Shown in pieces: positions 34,713 to 37,680 of a stretch of DNA of 37,680 nucleotides. The number at the start of each line of letters is the position of its first letter. Within the stretch, counting starts at the first letter, position 1. A program made the translations under genes and the position numbers. The notes under the pieces are model-generated. The model saw only the letters and a list, made by a program, of their open reading frames with translations, made no database searches and was not told the DNA's origin. The stretch lies in assembly GCA_022340485.1 (NCBI GenBank), contig JAJDNX010000012.1:1-37680 (forward strand), given 5' to 3'. Source of the DNA: Gammaproteobacteria bacterium (GTDB taxonomy: Bacteria > Pseudomonadota > Gammaproteobacteria > UBA9214).

Positions 34713-36257
34713 ATGACATCCACAGCAGCAGAAAATACCAACGTTGTCCTCCGCGGCAAAGAGAAGTTGTTGCTGGTGTTGCTGTTGCTGCTGTTGGTGC
34801 TTGCCTTTCACCAGCTGATCATCGGAGAGGCGGCATCGGACTTTATGCCGAATGTCGTGGAGGCCTTCTTTTCTGTCTCCGGGTTATCCCCGCAGTTTGC
34901 CTACGCACTTGTGGCTGGCTTGTTGTGGGTACGCAGAAAAGATATCGCGGCGGCCTATCACGGAAGGGGTACCCCCTGGTCGTCCATGCTGTTCCTGGTG
35001 CCAGGTATCAGTCTGTTCCTGTGGGGCCACTTTGTCGGGGCCATGGACCTCATCCACGTGTCCTTGATCCTGGTGGGCTTTGGTACGGCGCGCTTTTTGT
35101 CCGGCAGACGACTGACGCGTGCAATCCTGCCACCGGTCCTGATTCTTGTGCTGGCCACCCCCTTGCCCGCGGTTTTCATAAACCAGATTATCTTTCCGAT
35201 GCAACTCATGGACACCCGACACAGTGTCTGGTTGCTGAATGCAATCGGTCTCCCCTCCCTGGCCGAGGGCGATATGATTTCCATGGCCGAGAGCAGTACC
35301 CACTTCGCGGAGTCCTGTACCGCACTGGGATTCAGCCTCTGGCTGACCGTGTTTGCACTCGCCTATGTGTACCTCTTTCGCATCACGCACTGGCACGCGG
35401 TATTGCTGGTTCTCTCTGCGCCCTTCATAGCCTATGCCGTCAACCTTCTCCGCGCCTTCACCCTGGTACTCAACCCCGCAATGGAGGTGTTAACCATTCA
35501 CACCGTGCAGGGCGTTGTCTTCTTCCTGATCGGCTTTTCCCTGTTGTACGCAGTGGATAATCTGCTGATGCATTCTCTGGCGAATGACCGCAAGGAGCAT
35601 GTAGTACCCACCCCTGCATCACGGGTAGATGAGTCTTTCGGGGACAAGCAAGGAAAATTAACTGTGCTGGTGCTCCTGTTTACGGCACTAATTATCGCTT
35701 CACTCACGCTACCGAAATGGCCCGCTCCCTCCACCCGCGCCACGCCAGCCATTCGCCTCCCGGATGAACTTGGAGAATGGAAGCTCGTTGAAAACCAGCC
35801 TGTTAGCTATCGATTTCTCGGGTCTGTGCGCTACTCATCCACGCTTTATCGCAGCTACAGCAAAAATAATGAGCCGGTCTCTGTATTCATTGGAACGGAT
35901 GATCGCTTGCGGCGTCATCGTAGCCTGCTGTCGGACAAGAATGCCTACCCGGGTGAAATCGGACTGGTGCAGGAACGCTCTGTTGTCGATCTCGGACCCG
36001 ATGTCGGCAATGCCGTTGCAATCGTCACTGACAAGGGTACCCAGCGGTTGCTATCTTACAGCTGGTATGAAGGTGTAGAGAGTATTGCCAAGGAGGTGTT
36101 ATACGCATGGCTGGCACTGGACCAGTCACCGTTCCGCAGAGCTGAACCCATGAGAGTCACTCGCCTGACTACTTTTGTCGAGCTTACGCCGGAAGGTCGA
36201 ATGCATGCAGACAAAAGGCTGCGCGCGTTCCTGCAGGAAATGATGACCTCCAGATAA
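34713..36257 (+). CDS. Exosortase/archaeosortase family protein fused to an EpsI-type domain
   Basis: This 514-residue protein (526 if TTG 34677, which has a fair ribosome site, is used) combines a polytopic exosortase domain (about 18-290, roughly eight helices) with a C-terminal EpsI/DUF3485-like domain after a helix near 315-333. Exosortases are proposed transpeptidases that process C-terminal sorting signals. The expected triad is visible: Cys202 in ESCTALGF, Arg247 in NLLRAFTLV, and His263 in HTVQGVVFF. The cysteine motif departs from the usual E-x-C-S-G-I-R. In the EpsI part, HRSLLSDKNAYPG replaces the usual H-x-P-x-x-C-x-P-G, losing the cysteine. The gene interrupts a conserved block on the opposite strand and is flanked by repeats. 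No PEP-CTERM substrate is in the window. Confidence 0.82.
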   Translation: MTSTAAENTNVVLRGKEKLLLVLLLLLLVLAFHQLIIGEAASDFMPNVVEAFFSVSGLSPQFAYALVAGLLWVRRKDIAAAYHGRGTPWSSMLFLVPGISLFLWGHFVGAMDLIHVSLILVGFGTARFLSGRRLTRAILPPVLILVLATPLPAVFINQIIFPMQLMDTRHSVWLLNAIGLPSLAEGDMISMAESSTHFAESCTALGFSLWLTVFALAYVYLFRITHWHAVLLVLSAPFIAYAVNLLRAFTLVLNPAMEVLTIHTVQGVVFFLIGFSLLYAVDNLLMHSLANDRKEHVVPTPASRVDESFGDKQGKLTVLVLLFTALIIASLTLPKWPAPSTRATPAIRLPDELGEWKLVENQPVSYRFLGSVRYSSTLYRSYSKNNEPVSVFIGTDDRLRRHRSLLSDKNAYPGEIGLVQERSVVDLGPDVGNAVAIVTDKGTQRLLSYSWYEGVESIAKEVLYAWLALDQSPFRRAEPMRVTRLTTFVELTPEGRMHADKRLRAFLQEMMTSR

Positions 36258-36361
36258 TTCAAAATGCCCTACCCTCCCGCACAAGCGATGTCTACCCAAG
36301 TTGGCGTGGGCCAAGCAGTGCAAGCGCTTATGGGTTGTGAGAGAACACAAACCTCCTATCA

Positions 36362-36429
36362 GCCACGGAAGCACATGGAACAACTAATAAGGCATTTATC
36401 TTTCCGTGTTTTCCGTGTGCTTCCGTGGC
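36362..36429. repeat. Family 1 inverted repeat, copy 6
   Basis: Arms at 36362-36380 and 36411-36429 pair at 18 of 19 positions, the best-preserved copy. An extra half-arm TTTCCGTGTT precedes the right arm at 36401. On the minus strand the right arm continues into AAAGATAAATGCC, recalling copies 2 and 3. It ends two bases before the prmA stop codon, between convergent exosortase and prmA genes, and forms the right flank of the exosortase insertion. Confidence 0.88.
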
Positions 36430-36431
36430 GG

Positions 36432-37319
36432 CTATGTAATAAGTTGTGCATCCCGCTTCACCCCTTCCAGCAACACCCAGTCATCACGAAACACCGGTTC
36501 TGCAAACACAAACCAGCCCCTGTAGGCTGCCATCACGGCCTCCGCCTGTTCTGCGAGAATGCCGGTCATGATAAGTTGTCCGCCTGCATGCACACGGCGT
36601 GACAGATCCCCTGCCCGTTCGATCAGGGGGGTGGCGAGAATATTGGCAAGCACCAGGTCAGCAGAACGATCAGCCAGTTCTTCTGGATACAGAACCTCAA
36701 GGTCGCAACGATTGCGGCGCGCATTCTCACGCGTGGCCGCCAACGCCTGTGGGTCAATATCCACCGCCACCACGCTTGCCGCTCCCAGCTTGTGCGCCGC
36801 AATGGCGAGGATACCGGAGCCACAACCGTAATCAATCACCGACTTGCTTACAGGCGGGTGTACATCCAGCCACTCCATACAGAACGCCGTCGTCGCATGG
36901 GTGCCGGTGCCAAACGCCATCCCCGGGTCCAGGTGCACCACAATGGCCCCGGGATCGGGTGACGACTCACCCACCGGGCACACCCACAGGTGCTTGCCAA
37001 AACACATCGCGCCAAAGGTATCGCGCCAGGTGTTCGACCAGTCACGGTCTGCCAGGGGCTCAACGAGAAGATCAGGTAGCGGGGTATCCAGGAAGGCCTG
37101 CAATTGCTGTGTGAGATCTGCAATATCCTGATCTGCATCGAACAGGGCAATGACACGGGTATTGGACCACAAGGGGGTTTCACCCGGCGCCGGTTCAAGC
37201 AAGGGTTCATCACCGGCGTCCAGCACCGTGACGGACAAGGCCCCTACAGAATGAAAACCTTGGGAAATGCTATCCGCCTGCTCACCAGGAACTTCAACCG
37301 AGATCTGCAGCCAGGCCAT
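36432..37319 (-). CDS. prmA: Ribosomal protein L11 methyltransferase
   Basis: This 295-residue SAM-dependent enzyme methylates ribosomal protein L11. The N-terminal L11-binding domain begins MAWLQISVEVPGEQADSIS. The catalytic domain shows WRDTFGAMCFGKHLWVCP, LDPGMAFGTGTHATTAFCMEW, the SAM-binding DYGCGSGILAIAA (about 163-175), VDIDPQALAATRENA, and LANILATPLI. The length is normal. In the conserved block it lies after accC and before the DUF3426 gene; here the exosortase gene and two repeats separate it from the latter. The 133-base gap to accC shows no gene. Confidence 0.97.
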   Translation of the reverse strand: MAWLQISVEVPGEQADSISQGFHSVGALSVTVLDAGDEPLLEPAPGETPLWSNTRVIALFDADQDIADLTQQLQAFLDTPLPDLLVEPLADRDWSNTWRDTFGAMCFGKHLWVCPVGESSPDPGAIVVHLDPGMAFGTGTHATTAFCMEWLDVHPPVSKSVIDYGCGSGILAIAAHKLGAASVVAVDIDPQALAATRENARRNRCDLEVLYPEELADRSADLVLANILATPLIERAGDLSRRVHAGGQLIMTGILAEQAEAVMAAYRGWFVFAEPVFRDDWVLLEGVKRDAQLIT

Positions 37320-37452
37320 GATAAATAGAAGCGATCGTCATGTAGAAGTGCCGTCCCGAGCGATTATGAGTATGCCAACAAAACAATCGCGTTGAGACAC
37401 CATACCTACAAACATGTCGGTTGGTATTGGAGCGGGTTACCTCCACAATGAT

Positions 37453-37680
37453 TCACGACAACCCCAGCTTCTTCTCCAGGTAATGGATATCTGTCCCGCC
37501 TTCCATAAAGGCACAGTCTGTCACAATCGACTTCTGCAGGGACACGTTTGACTTGATACCCTCAATCACAATCTCGTTCAGCGCCACGCGCATGCGTGAC
37601 AGCGCGGACGCTCGTGTTTCACCGTGGGCAATCAGTTTGCCGATCATGGAATCGTAATAAGGCGGCACGTGATAACCGTT
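37453..37680 (-). CDS. accC: Biotin carboxylase, C-terminal 75 residues (partial)
   Basis: The frame runs off the window edge and encodes the end of AccC, the acetyl-CoA carboxylase subunit that carboxylates biotin on AccB. The typical [39 protein letters not shown] and the C-terminal HYLEKKLG are present. It is upstream of prmA on the minus strand, the order found in Pseudomonas and relatives. accB would lie beyond the window. Confidence 0.95.
   Translation of the reverse strand, partial: NGYHVPPYYDSMIGKLIAHGETRASALSRMRVALNEIVIEGIKSNVSLQKSIVTDCAFMEGGTDIHYLEKKLGLS

Noticed and set aside
7631-36429. Repeated CCACGGAAGCACACGG sequences as a possible CRISPR array
   Set aside because: The copies are kilobases apart, pair as inverted arms and lack regular spacers; no cas genes are present.

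Overview
The window reads as chromosomal DNA of a gammaproteobacterium. Two conserved gammaproteobacterial blocks are present: rhlB / trxA-rho, and accC-prmA-(zinc-ribbon DUF3426 gene)-dusB-fis-purH-purD. AmpD, ArgA, CpdA, RhlB and a Mak-type fructokinase resemble enterobacterial and pseudomonad proteins. A type II secretion system, an exosortase and a persulfide dioxygenase with a rhodanese suggest an environmental, possibly sulfur-metabolising lineage, but the genus cannot be named from sequence alone.

Region 1 (1-4403) is a cobalamin locus. The window opens inside the 3' end of a B12 riboswitch (B12 box at 1-14). It is followed by a BtuB-like TonB-dependent receptor, a TonB protein and a PduO-type ATP:cob(I)alamin adenosyltransferase in one tight operon. 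A convergent BtuF-like periplasmic binding protein follows. No btuC, btuD, exbB or exbD gene is visible.

Region 2 (4475-9381) is housekeeping: a Rossmann-fold protein, ampD-mak, an SH3b/coiled-coil membrane protein and ilvD. Region 3 (9382-13328) holds an AT-rich regulatory stretch, a possible small ORF, a rhodanese and an ETHE1-type persulfide dioxygenase. After these comes a membrane GGDEF-EAL protein with an intact cyclase site and a degenerate EAL site. Region 4 (13470-17251) has argE-argA (the acetylated arginine branch) and cpdA.

Region 5 (17296-24454, minus strand) is rhlB followed by gspC-gspD-gspE-gspF. The pseudopilin genes that usually follow gspF are missing here. Region 6 (24919-28838) has trxA, rho with its own promoter and leader, and the lemA-htpX pair. 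Region 7 (28901-37680, mostly minus strand) is purD, purH, fis, dusB, the DUF3426 gene, prmA and the end of accC. A plus-strand exosortase/EpsI fusion gene interrupts this block.

The most striking structure outside genes is a family of six intergenic inverted repeats. Their arms have the consensus GCCACGGAAGCACACGGAA, and they lie around 7631, 26741, 28153, 30211, 34543 and 36362. Two of them bracket the exosortase gene that breaks the conserved block. A second, weaker repeat family related to TCTTTGCGTCTTTGCGA occurs near 26917, 31917 and 33615. These repeats, the foreign-looking exosortase insertion and the EAL domain with mutated metal ligands are the best candidates for follow-up.
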